Source of the DNA: an uncultured Lachnospiraceae bacterium | GTDB taxonomy: Bacteria; Bacillota; Clostridia; Lachnospirales; Lachnospiraceae | Length of the DNA: 64,000 bases | Direction of reading: 5' to 3' | Assembly (NCBI GenBank): GCA_944383325.1 | Contig: CALWPC010000048.1 | Coordinates: 1-64,000, forward strand | Part shown: one piece after another, positions 28,097 through 35,929 of the stretch | Layout: every line of letters starts with the position of its first letter | How positions within the stretch are numbered: the stretch's first letter is position 1 | Notes under the pieces: generated by a model | Told to the model about the DNA's origin: nothing | Seen by the model: the letters and a program-made list of their open reading frames with translations, nothing else | The model's database searches: none | Position numbers and translations under genes: made by a program

Positions 28097-28137
28097 TTCG
28101 ATAGGAAAGTGCATAGAACTTTCCTATCGAATAAAAA
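28091..28137. repeat. Perfect 20-bp inverted repeat
   Basis: Bases 28091-28110 and 28118-28137 are exact reverse complements around a seven-base loop. It begins with five T and ends with five A. It overlaps the U-run of the preceding terminator by a few bases, so the two structures would compete. It may be a second terminator on the opposite strand, an mRNA end-protecting hairpin, or one copy of a dispersed repeat. Confidence 0.85.
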
Positions 28138-28303
28138 GCCCACGGGGCAGGATGCCAAAGACAATATGTCAGATATTGAATGAAGGCACAGTACAATTTT
28201 CGCACACATTCTTGTTACAGAAAAATGACAAACTATGACAAAATGTGCAAGATGCATAAAAATAGAAAAAACAAGTCTAAATTTCGAAAATTATATCAAA
28301 AAG

Positions 28304-28533
28304 TTATCCACAGGAAAATTTATAAAAAATTCAGCAAAATGGAGTTATACACAAAGTTATACACATTATCCACAGAAAAAAATGTCAAATTAGAGCGAAT
28401 AAAAGTGGATAACTTAGTTTTCCACTTTTGTGGATATTTGATGAAAAACAATAAAAGAGCAAAAAAAAGAGGAAATCTATTGACAAATCTTGAGTGAAAC
28501 AATGGAATTTATTTGCAAGAATTGTGTGGATAT
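28304..28533. other. DnaA-box cluster
   Basis: Exact TTATCCACA occurs at 28304-28312 and 28366-28374. TTATACACA occurs at 28345-28353 and 28357-28365, the latter directly abutting the next box. One-mismatch boxes on the - strand are at 28404-28412, 28429-28437 and 28525-28533. No dnaA, dnaN or gyrase gene is within the window, and the ribosomal genes to the left read toward this site. A chromosomal origin is therefore unlikely. A DnaA-titrating or DnaA-regulated locus fits better. Confidence 0.8.
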
Positions 28534-28646
28534 TTGTCAAATATTAAATATTTTTGTAATAAATTTAAAGTGCTTGAAATGTTTTAGAGAGCGGAGAGAA
28601 ATATGCGGTAAAAATATGGAAATTGTGTGAAAAGGTGGGAATGAAC

Positions 28647-28675
28647 TTGAAAGCAAAATGTGAATCTATTACAAT
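28647..28675 (+). promoter_or_regulatory. Promoter of the sialidase-fold/ABC/DUF1854 operon
   Basis: TTGAAA (28647-28652) and TACAAT (28670-28675) are 17 bases apart, each one base from consensus. It lies 33 bases upstream of the first gene and downstream of the DnaA boxes. Confidence 0.7.
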
Positions 28676-28707
28676 AGTATGAAAAGAGAGAAAGGAAGAA
28701 GGTATCT

Positions 28708-30561
28708 ATGTTTGAGAAGGATCTTGTCCGCTGCCACAATACGGAGAAAGCGGACGTTCGTTTTGGGGACGGCGCGCTTCGGCATGCGATCGGTACGCAC
28801 TGTTTTCAGATTATGCGTGCGACGCAGTCTCAAGAAACGTCGTCAGACGGGTATGGGTGGAGCTATAATCACGCCGCCATGATTGTGTATTGGAAGGGCA
28901 GATTTTTTGTAGATTATTTATCAGGGCCGGTCAGCGAGCACGTGCCGCCTTCGCAGACCTTGATTGCGTGGTCGGAAAACGGCGCGCGGTTTTCGAAGCC
29001 GGTCGTGTTGTTTCCTCCGATGAAAGCGCCGGCAGCGCCGTATCGGGGGCCTAAGAAAGAGCTGCTTGAAAATGAGTTTGTGGACTGTGTCATGCATCAG
29101 CGGATGAGCTTTTTTGTGTCGGCCGATCATCGTCTGCTCGCGACTGCATTTTACGGGATTTCGCCGGATGATACGGTAGCGCCGAATAACGGTTATGGTG
29201 TCGGGCGTGTCGTGCGCGAAATTTATGAGGACTGTACGTTTTCGGATATTTATTTTCTTCGTCTGAATGAGGCCGGCGGGTATACGGAAGAAAACGCGCA
29301 TATGTTTCCAGAGTTTCACAAATGTGATGACGAAGGGTTTGTAGCGGCGTGTGAAGAACTGCTCTCCAATCGTCTGGTGACGCAGCAGATGTGGGAGGAG
29401 GAGCGCTTTAATCCGTCGATGTTTACCTATCCGGAGGGGCGTTCCCCTGAAGCGCTGTCGTATTTTACAAGGCCGGACGGCGGCGTCACCGGTCTGTTTA
29501 AAAATTCTCTCACAGCAGAGAGCTTTGACCGGGGCGAGACATGGGGGCCTCTTGAAGTGGATTACTCGTTAGAAACGTCCACAGGGAAAGTATGGGGACA
29601 GAGGACGTCCGACGGGCGCTATGCGCTTGCATATAATCCGACGACGGACAGCGCGCACCGCTGGCCGATTGCGGTGGTATCCGGGGAAAACGGACGTGAT
29701 TTTGATCAATTAATGGCCATTACTCCCGAGGTGTCGCCGCACAAATACGCGGGCTTGTACAAAAATCTCGGACCGCAGTATATTCGGGGCATTATTGAGG
29801 ATAATCCGCAGCCGCCGGATGGTAAACTGTGGCTTGCGTATACGGTCAATAAAGAAGATGTGTGGGTCAGCTGCACGGAAGTGCCTTTGCGGGCAGTGAC
29901 GGATCAGGAATTGGACGAGGATTTTACAGATTGTGAGAGCTCGGATTTTGTGAAAGGATGGAATCTGTATGAGCCGCTCTGGTGTCCGGTTCGGGTGTCC
30001 GCGGCGCCTGACGGGGACGGTCGCTGTCTGGTGCTCAAAGATGCGGATCCGTATGACCGGTGCCGGGCGATGCGCGTTTTTCCGGAGAAGGAGGCGCTTG
30101 AGGCCGTGGTGACGGTGATGGCGGACGGCCGGGATGAGGCTACGTCGTTTACCATGGATATTCAGGATCGGCACGGCAGCGAGGCGGTGCGGCTGTACTG
30201 GGGCAACGACGGAATGCTGGTTGTAAAAAACGGAGGCCGGTACAGTCCGTTTTGCCCATATGAAAAGGGACAGTGGATGCATTTGACGATCCGGGCAAAC
30301 AGATATACCAATCTGTTTTCGGTCCGCGCAGAGCAGAACGGCCGGGTTTATGAGAAGCGTTTTCGTTTCAGCCTGTCTGTGCACAGCCTGGAACGGATCT
30401 TGTTTACCTCAAAGCGCACGCTGCCGTATAACTCACTGGAGGATTGCGGAAAGTGGGGCGATCTGGGCAATCTGGAACATGCAGATCAGAAATTAAAGGA
30501 AGGCACTTTTTGTATAAAAAGTGTTTCTGTGCGTGAAATAGAGTTGGGGGCAGATGTGTGA
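28708..30561 (+). CDS. Sialidase-fold (BNR-like) protein with C-terminal jelly-roll
   Basis: The protein is 617 residues with no signal peptide, so it is probably cytoplasmic. The first 400 residues look like a six-bladed propeller with short WSENGARF/SFDRGETW blade motifs (an Asp-box at about 271-278). The last 180 resemble a lectin-like beta sandwich (GQWMHLTIRANRYTNLFSVR). This pattern occurs in several glycoside hydrolase families, so the substrate is not identified; the frequent label exo-alpha-sialidase would be over-precise. The start follows AAAGGAAG. Its stop overlaps the next gene (GTGA). Confidence 0.75.
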   Translation: MFEKDLVRCHNTEKADVRFGDGALRHAIGTHCFQIMRATQSQETSSDGYGWSYNHAAMIVYWKGRFFVDYLSGPVSEHVPPSQTLIAWSENGARFSKPVVLFPPMKAPAAPYRGPKKELLENEFVDCVMHQRMSFFVSADHRLLATAFYGISPDDTVAPNNGYGVGRVVREIYEDCTFSDIYFLRLNEAGGYTEENAHMFPEFHKCDDEGFVAACEELLSNRLVTQQMWEEERFNPSMFTYPEGRSPEALSYFTRPDGGVTGLFKNSLTAESFDRGETWGPLEVDYSLETSTGKVWGQRTSDGRYALAYNPTTDSAHRWPIAVVSGENGRDFDQLMAITPEVSPHKYAGLYKNLGPQYIRGIIEDNPQPPDGKLWLAYTVNKEDVWVSCTEVPLRAVTDQELDEDFTDCESSDFVKGWNLYEPLWCPVRVSAAPDGDGRCLVLKDADPYDRCRAMRVFPEKEALEAVVTVMADGRDEATSFTMDIQDRHGSEAVRLYWGNDGMLVVKNGGRYSPFCPYEKGQWMHLTIRANRYTNLFSVRAEQNGRVYEKRFRFSLSVHSLERILFTSKRTLPYNSLEDCGKWGDLGNLEHADQKLKEGTFCIKSVSVREIELGADV

Positions 30562-32960
30562 TACAGGCAAAAAAATTTATGGAAAGCAGTGCCAGTGCGG
30601 GTGCAGAGACGCTGCCAAAACGGCTGTTGGAGCAGTTGGAAGCATGGTGTCATGGACCGGTGGACATTCTCTGTGCGGCTGTGACGGACATGAACCGACT
30701 CGGAGAGTTTGCTCCGGGGTATCTGATCTTGACGCCGGACGCGCTCATTACGGCTGAGGCCACACGGGGGCAATATTATACGGAGCTGTCCGGTCAGTCT
30801 TTTTTTGCCAGGCAGCATCGGCGGGAAAGTGATGTGGCCGCCTATGCGTTTTTTCGGTGTCCGTTTGAGGATGTAGAGCAGTTTTGCGTTTCGGTGCAGA
30901 TTCGCACCTGTACGCTGTATTATAAAGCCAGGCGCGGTGTGGACCGGCAGATAGCTGTCTACACTGCGGGTCGTTATCAGGCAGTCCAGGAAGTGATAAA
31001 ACGCGCGCAGCAGCTTATGGGCGCGCGTGACGGACAACAGGCAGGCGAAGAACCGAAGCGCGCCGGCGCGCCGGGGCGGGGTGCAGACATGCCGCCTGAG
31101 GACGGCGCGCATCTTGTGTTCGGCGCAGGCGCGGAGGCGACAAAACGCCGGAGCGTGATGCTGCGCATGATGTCTTATTTTCGGCCGTATGTGTTGTTGA
31201 TGGCGTTATTATTGTTGACTTATCTGGCGTCGGCCGGTTTAAATTTGCTCTGGCCATATTTGAACGGAACGATTTTGTACGACCGTATTCTGGCTAAAAA
31301 CGAAGAAGTGCTTTCTTTTCTTCATCTGCCTGCGGGCCGGTTTGCAGCGGCGCTTTTGCTTGTCGTTTGCGCGATGGTGCTGACAAAGCTGACGATGTTA
31401 GGGTTTGAAGTGCTTCAGGGGGCAGTGCTCGCCAAGCTTGTGCCGATGGTTGTCTTGTCGATAAAAAATCAAATCTTTAAGTCGATGGGAGAATTGTCGC
31501 TCAGCTTTTTCCAGAGCAGTCAGACGGGCAGCCTGATGACGCGCGTGCTTTCAGACGCGGATCTTGTGGTCGATTTTTTTGCCACATGGCTTCCGAATAT
31601 TCTCACCGACAGTTTTACGCTTGTCAGCACGTGCATCATTATGTTTGTTCTGGACTGGCGTTTGGCGCTAGCGTCGTGGGTGTTGCTTCCGCTTTTGGCA
31701 TTTATTACAGTCAAGCTCCGCTCCAGACTGCACACGCTGTTTGGCCGCAGACACCGCTCGGAGCGCTCGCTGCGGTCAAAGCTCAATGACAATATTACCG
31801 GTGTGCGCGTGGTGAAAGCGTTTGGCCAGGAAAGGCGTGAAGTCGACCGGTTTCAGGGAACGAATGAAAACGTCAGGGATGCGGAGCTGTCGATTGTCCG
31901 GTATAATAATTTATTTTCAGCGCTGTATACGCTTGTACAGGAGGCAGTCACGCTGCTTGTATGGGCGGTCGGAGCGTATTTTGTATTAGTGCGGGGCGAT
32001 ATTACCTATGGCCTGCTGATTACGTTTGCGGGTTATGTCGCGCAGCTTCAGCAGCCGCTGCGTGATTTTTCGCAGATGTTCCGGTCGTTTACGGAATGCA
32101 TCAATGCTTCCGAGCGGGTGTTTGAGGTGTTGGATGCCAAGCCGCAAATTACGGAGGCCGAACATCCGGTTCGTATGAGAGATCAAAAAGGGAGCGTTTC
32201 GTTGTCGCATGTCACATTTGGCTATGAGCCGAACAGTCCGGTGATTCATGATATGAGCCTGACGGTGCCGGCAGGGGGAACTCTGGGAATTGTGGGGCGC
32301 TCCGGCGCCGGCAAGTCAACGCTTGTCAATTTGATTTCCCGCCTGTACGAGGTGCAGGAGGGAAGTATTCAGATCGACGGGGTGGATATTCGGGAAATGT
32401 CCTTTCAGGATCTGCGGCGCAATGTGGCGATGGTGTCGCAGGATACGTATATTTTTATGGGCACGGTGGCGGAGAATATTGCCTATGCAAATCCGCAGGC
32501 CGGAAAGGAAGATATTATACGCGCGGCAAAATTGGCGAGCGCGCATGATTTTATCTGTAAGATGCCGGAGGGGTACGACACGGTGATCGGCGCATCAGGC
32601 AGGAGCCTGTCGGGCGGAGAACGGCAGCGCATTTCAATCGCGCGGGCGATTCTGGCAGATCCCAAGATCCTGATTCTCGACGAGGCGACGGCTTCGGTGG
32701 ATACAGAGACAGAGAAACAAATTCAGGCGTCTATCCAGTATCTGTCCAGAGACAGAACGACGCTTTCGATTGCGCACAGACTGTCTACGCTTAGAGACGC
32801 AGATCATCTGATTGTAATTGAACAGGGAAGAATCGTGGAGGAGGGCACGCATCAGGAATTGATTGATAAAAAAGGGACGTTTTATCTGCTGATGGAATTG
32901 CAGACGAAAGCGCTCGCTATGCGTGGCCTGACGGACGAAGTGAAAAAGGGGGAACGGTGA
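30558..32960 (+). CDS. ABC exporter half-transporter with N-terminal accessory domain
   Basis: The protein is 800 residues. An N-terminal domain (about 1-170, no membrane helices) precedes a six-helix exporter membrane domain (about 205-500) and an ATPase domain with Walker A GRSGAGKST (about 580-588), signature LSGGERQRISIARAIL and Walker B ILILDEATASVD. The N-terminal part alternates short strands (GYLILTPDALITAEATRGQY), suggesting a PH-like or related barrel; this is inference. The start is GTG, overlapping the upstream stop. It probably pairs with the exporter three genes on. Confidence 0.88.
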   Translation: MIQAKKFMESSASAGAETLPKRLLEQLEAWCHGPVDILCAAVTDMNRLGEFAPGYLILTPDALITAEATRGQYYTELSGQSFFARQHRRESDVAAYAFFRCPFEDVEQFCVSVQIRTCTLYYKARRGVDRQIAVYTAGRYQAVQEVIKRAQQLMGARDGQQAGEEPKRAGAPGRGADMPPEDGAHLVFGAGAEATKRRSVMLRMMSYFRPYVLLMALLLLTYLASAGLNLLWPYLNGTILYDRILAKNEEVLSFLHLPAGRFAAALLLVVCAMVLTKLTMLGFEVLQGAVLAKLVPMVVLSIKNQIFKSMGELSLSFFQSSQTGSLMTRVLSDADLVVDFFATWLPNILTDSFTLVSTCIIMFVLDWRLALASWVLLPLLAFITVKLRSRLHTLFGRRHRSERSLRSKLNDNITGVRVVKAFGQERREVDRFQGTNENVRDAELSIVRYNNLFSALYTLVQEAVTLLVWAVGAYFVLVRGDITYGLLITFAGYVAQLQQPLRDFSQMFRSFTECINASERVFEVLDAKPQITEAEHPVRMRDQKGSVSLSHVTFGYEPNSPVIHDMSLTVPAGGTLGIVGRSGAGKSTLVNLISRLYEVQEGSIQIDGVDIREMSFQDLRRNVAMVSQDTYIFMGTVAENIAYANPQAGKEDIIRAAKLASAHDFICKMPEGYDTVIGASGRSLSGGERQRISIARAILADPKILILDEATASVDTETEKQIQASIQYLSRDRTTLSIAHRLSTLRDADHLIVIEQGRIVEEGTHQELIDKKGTFYLLMELQTKALAMRGLTDEVKKGER

Positions 32961-33589
32961 TGGGACCGATGGGCAGGCCGCCGGGCGGCGGCAGAGCGCG
33001 CTTTGACCGGGCGGCGCAGAACAGTTCGATGGGTTTACAGGCTCCGCATCAGGAAATTGATCTGGAAAAGATGGATGAGGAGAGCGAGCAAATGCTCATA
33101 CTTCGGTATTTAAATCAGGACAATGCGGCGTTTACCCGGACAGAGGGCGGGTTTCTTGATTTGAAAACGGACGGCAAACTTTATCAGAAGGTGCAGGTCA
33201 TTCGGATGTTTCCAAATACAGATAAAAACCGGTATTTGTCGGTTCGCGAGGGGACGGAACGCGCCAGGGAAATCGGTGTGATCAACGATCTGAAAAAGGA
33301 TTTTGACAGGGCGACCGGCCGGGCAATCGAGGAGCAGCTGAATGTGCGTTATTTTACGCCGGTTATTACAAAGCTGCTGAGTGTGAAGGAAGAGTCCGGC
33401 TACGCGTATTTTGTGGTCATGACGGACTACGGGGAATGTCGGTTTGCGTTTCGGACTAATAATAATGCGGTCGTGAAACTTTCTGAAAACCGTATTTTTA
33501 TTCAGGATCTGGAAAACAACCGTTTTGAAATCCCAGATATTCGCAAATTGTCAGTCAAAGAACAGCGAAAACTTGACATGTTTCTGTAA
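32960..33589 (+). CDS. DUF1854 domain protein
   Basis: The protein is 209 residues. The C-terminal half shows the DUF1854 pattern: RYFTPVITKLLSVKEESGYA, then YFVVMTDYGECRFAFRTNNN and FEIPDIRKLSVKEQRKLDMF. The N-terminal 35 residues are glycine- and proline-rich. In other bacteria DUF1854 proteins occur next to exporter-type ABC genes, sometimes beside cyanophycin genes. No cyanophycin gene is seen here. It is coupled to the upstream transporter by a TGATG overlap, and an accessory role in that transporter is inferred. Confidence 0.85.
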   Translation: MGPMGRPPGGGRARFDRAAQNSSMGLQAPHQEIDLEKMDEESEQMLILRYLNQDNAAFTRTEGGFLDLKTDGKLYQKVQVIRMFPNTDKNRYLSVREGTERAREIGVINDLKKDFDRATGRAIEEQLNVRYFTPVITKLLSVKEESGYAYFVVMTDYGECRFAFRTNNNAVVKLSENRIFIQDLENNRFEIPDIRKLSVKEQRKLDMFL

Positions 33590-33603
33590 TGGAAGGATAG
33601 AGT

Positions 33604-35805
33604 ATGAAACTGTTATATTCATTGCCAGAGGAAAGACGGCGGCAGCTTAGAGTGGACGCGGAAGAATTCTGGTATTGTGTGCCATATGATCTGTCGGAGG
33701 AGCAAAATTTTGTTTCAGACAGTTATGTGATTGTGACAAAGGAACGCATTGTAGTCAGCCGGCAGGATGAGGTCGTCTTTGAGGCGAATTTGCGCGACTG
33801 TAAACAAATTGTGTGTGAATCTCTGATTAACAACGGTATCCTGACGGTCTGGTGGAAGGATGCGGAAAGAACGCCTGTGCGTATCGCGCGTTTTTCGATG
33901 CGGTGGCTTGTCCCGTTTTCGTATATTGCGCGCGGGGCGACGATGCTTTCTCAGGGAAATCTGCATAAGGTGGTGAGCAGGGAGCTTGATAATACCTGTC
34001 CGAAATGCGGATACGCACTGCCGGGAATCCGCGTGTGTCCGCACTGCAACGGCAGGCAGGAGACGCTTCGGAAAATGCGGGAATTGTGCCGTCCGTATAT
34101 TCCTCGTTTTCTGCTTGTGACCGCGCTTATGGTTCTCGGGTCGATCGTGTCGATTGCAGTCCCGAAGGTGCAGCAGCAATTCATTGACTCGGCGCTTTTG
34201 GATCGCCAGGGGGGCATGAGCGACGTTTTAGTGTTTGTGGCAGTCATGCTGTTGCTGACGGTCTTATCCATAGTGATTACGATTGCGAGCAACTGGTACA
34301 GCACGGTGCTCGGCGCGGGCATGAGTTATGATCTGCGCGCTAAGATGTTTCAGAAGATTCAGAGGCTGTCGCTGTCTTTTGTACAGGAGCGCAAGCCGGG
34401 AGAGCTGATGAACCGCATTGTCTCCGACACTGTGCAGATCCGCCGTTTTCTGGAAGGTATTTTTTCGGATATTTGCGCACAGCTGTTTAAGATGGTCGGG
34501 GCGATGATTGTCATGGCGCTCATCGACGTGAAATTGCTGCTGTGGTCACTGGTGTTTGCGCCCGTGGTGCTGCTTGGGAGCATGTTGATGGATAAGCAGA
34601 TGCGGACTCGGTTTCGGCGGGAGCGGAACAAGTCGGATGTATTAAACAGTCAGCTTCAGGACGTCATTTCCGGTATGAGTGTCGTGAAATCATTCGGAAA
34701 GGAGCAGGAGGAGTCCGTCCGCTTTCAGCATGTGGCCGAGGATAATACGCGGGTACAGATTTCAAATAATGTGTTTTTCGCCTGCGTCATGCCGTGTTTT
34801 GTGTTTGTTCTGGGATTGGGCGTGTATGTGGCGACGTATTTTGGCGGACTGCGGGTGCTTGACAACGGAATGACGCCGGGAATGCTGATGCAGTTTGTAA
34901 GCTATGTCTCGATGATGTATGCGCCTTTAAATGGACTGGTGCGCTTTTCGAGAATTTTTTCGCAGATGCTCACAAGTATGGAGCGCATTTATGATATTTT
35001 GGATGAGCCGGAGGATTCCGGTGAGACGAGAGAGCGCAAGGCGTATGCGATAGACGGGGATATTGAATTTCGAAACGTCACCTTTGGTTATAAAACGTAT
35101 GAACCGGTTTTGACGCATATTGATCTTACGGTCAAAAAGGGAGAAATGATCGGTTTGGTGGGGGCTTCCGGGAGCGGCAAAACGACGCTGATCAATTTGT
35201 TGATGGGGTTGTATGAGGTTGATGACGGCGAGCTGTACCTCAATGGGAAGAACATTGCCGAGATTGACCGGAACAGCCTGCACAGCCAGATCGGTGTTGT
35301 GTTGCAGGAGACGTTTTTGTTTAACGGTACGATTTTGGATAATATCCGCTATGCGAAGCCTGACGCAACCTATGATGAAATCATTCGTGCTGCTAAAGCG
35401 GCCAATGCGCATGATTTTATTTGCAGGACGCCGGATGGGTATGAAACCTATGTAGGAGAACGCGGGTACACGCTGTCCGGAGGCGAGCGGCAGCGGATCG
35501 CGATTGCGCGGGCTGTGCTCAACCAGCCGAAACTGCTCATTCTCGATGAGGCGACGTCCAGTCTCGATACGGAGAGCGAATATCTGGTGCAAAAGGCGCT
35601 TGACCGACTGATGGAAAATTGTACGACGTTTGCGATCGCACATCGCCTTTCCACGCTTCGGAGCGCGGACCGGCTTGTGGTCATTGACGGACACCGCATT
35701 GCGGAGATTGGAACTCATGAGGAATTGCTGCAGAAGAAAGGAATTTATTATGGCCTTGTGATGGCGCAGCTGCAGATGTCGAAAGTGACGGGCGAGGCAA
35801 GTTAG
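33604..35805 (+). CDS. ABC exporter half-transporter with zinc ribbon
   Basis: The protein is 733 residues. An N-terminal 120-residue domain (SYVIVTKERIVVSRQDEVVF) leads to a zinc ribbon with C132, C135, C145 and C148 (CPKCGYALPGIRVCPHC), then a six-helix membrane domain (about 165-460) and an ATPase with Walker A GASGSGKTT (about 520), signature LSGGERQRIAIARAVL and Walker B LLILDEATSSLD. Both ATPase sites of the presumed heterodimer look intact. A zinc ribbon between an N-terminal domain and an exporter core is unusual. The substrate is unknown. Confidence 0.88.
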   Translation: MKLLYSLPEERRRQLRVDAEEFWYCVPYDLSEEQNFVSDSYVIVTKERIVVSRQDEVVFEANLRDCKQIVCESLINNGILTVWWKDAERTPVRIARFSMRWLVPFSYIARGATMLSQGNLHKVVSRELDNTCPKCGYALPGIRVCPHCNGRQETLRKMRELCRPYIPRFLLVTALMVLGSIVSIAVPKVQQQFIDSALLDRQGGMSDVLVFVAVMLLLTVLSIVITIASNWYSTVLGAGMSYDLRAKMFQKIQRLSLSFVQERKPGELMNRIVSDTVQIRRFLEGIFSDICAQLFKMVGAMIVMALIDVKLLLWSLVFAPVVLLGSMLMDKQMRTRFRRERNKSDVLNSQLQDVISGMSVVKSFGKEQEESVRFQHVAEDNTRVQISNNVFFACVMPCFVFVLGLGVYVATYFGGLRVLDNGMTPGMLMQFVSYVSMMYAPLNGLVRFSRIFSQMLTSMERIYDILDEPEDSGETRERKAYAIDGDIEFRNVTFGYKTYEPVLTHIDLTVKKGEMIGLVGASGSGKTTLINLLMGLYEVDDGELYLNGKNIAEIDRNSLHSQIGVVLQETFLFNGTILDNIRYAKPDATYDEIIRAAKAANAHDFICRTPDGYETYVGERGYTLSGGERQRIAIARAVLNQPKLLILDEATSSLDTESEYLVQKALDRLMENCTTFAIAHRLSTLRSADRLVVIDGHRIAEIGTHEELLQKKGIYYGLVMAQLQMSKVTGEAS

Positions 35806-35839
35806 CAGATCGTATCCGATGATCAGGAAAATAAACGAA

Positions 35840-35897
35840 CCGCGGCGGTATCGCGGCATAGATGGTGTGAATCCTCTATGCCGCGATACCGCCGCGG
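35840..35897. terminator. Perfect 23-bp GC-rich hairpin between convergent genes
   Basis: Bases 35840-35862 and 35875-35897 are exact reverse complements around a 12-base loop. On the + strand CTTATTTT follows; on the - strand TTCGTTTATTTT follows. It lies between the ABC gene (+) and the FGE-propeller fusion (-) and probably ends both transcripts. The stem is much longer than an ordinary terminator needs. Confidence 0.75.
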
Positions 35898-35929
35898 CTT
35901 ATTTTGCAGCTGTTTTATGTTTTTATTGA

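Larger units (their letters stand above)
28046..28707. other. 662-base AT-rich gap without a convincing gene
   Basis: After the terminator and inverted repeat, the stretch is very AT-rich and contains at least seven DnaA-box-like sequences (28304-28533), then an AT-rich run (28531-28570) and the promoter at 28647. A 105-codon open frame at 28180-28497 reads through the DnaA boxes. It encodes a lysine-rich, low-complexity sequence without a good ribosome binding site and is rejected as a gene. Confidence 0.75.

Noticed and set aside
28180..28497. 105-residue open frame
   Set aside because: It runs through the DnaA boxes, encodes a lysine-rich low-complexity sequence, has no clear ribosome binding site and matches no family.
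28304..28533. Chromosomal replication origin
   Set aside because: The box cluster would suit an origin, but dnaA and dnaN are absent and the highly expressed ribosomal genes would be transcribed head-on against a fork leaving this site.
28708..30561. Naming the protein exo-alpha-sialidase
   Set aside because: Only one clear Asp-box and no arginine triad could be placed; several unrelated glycosidase families share the propeller fold.
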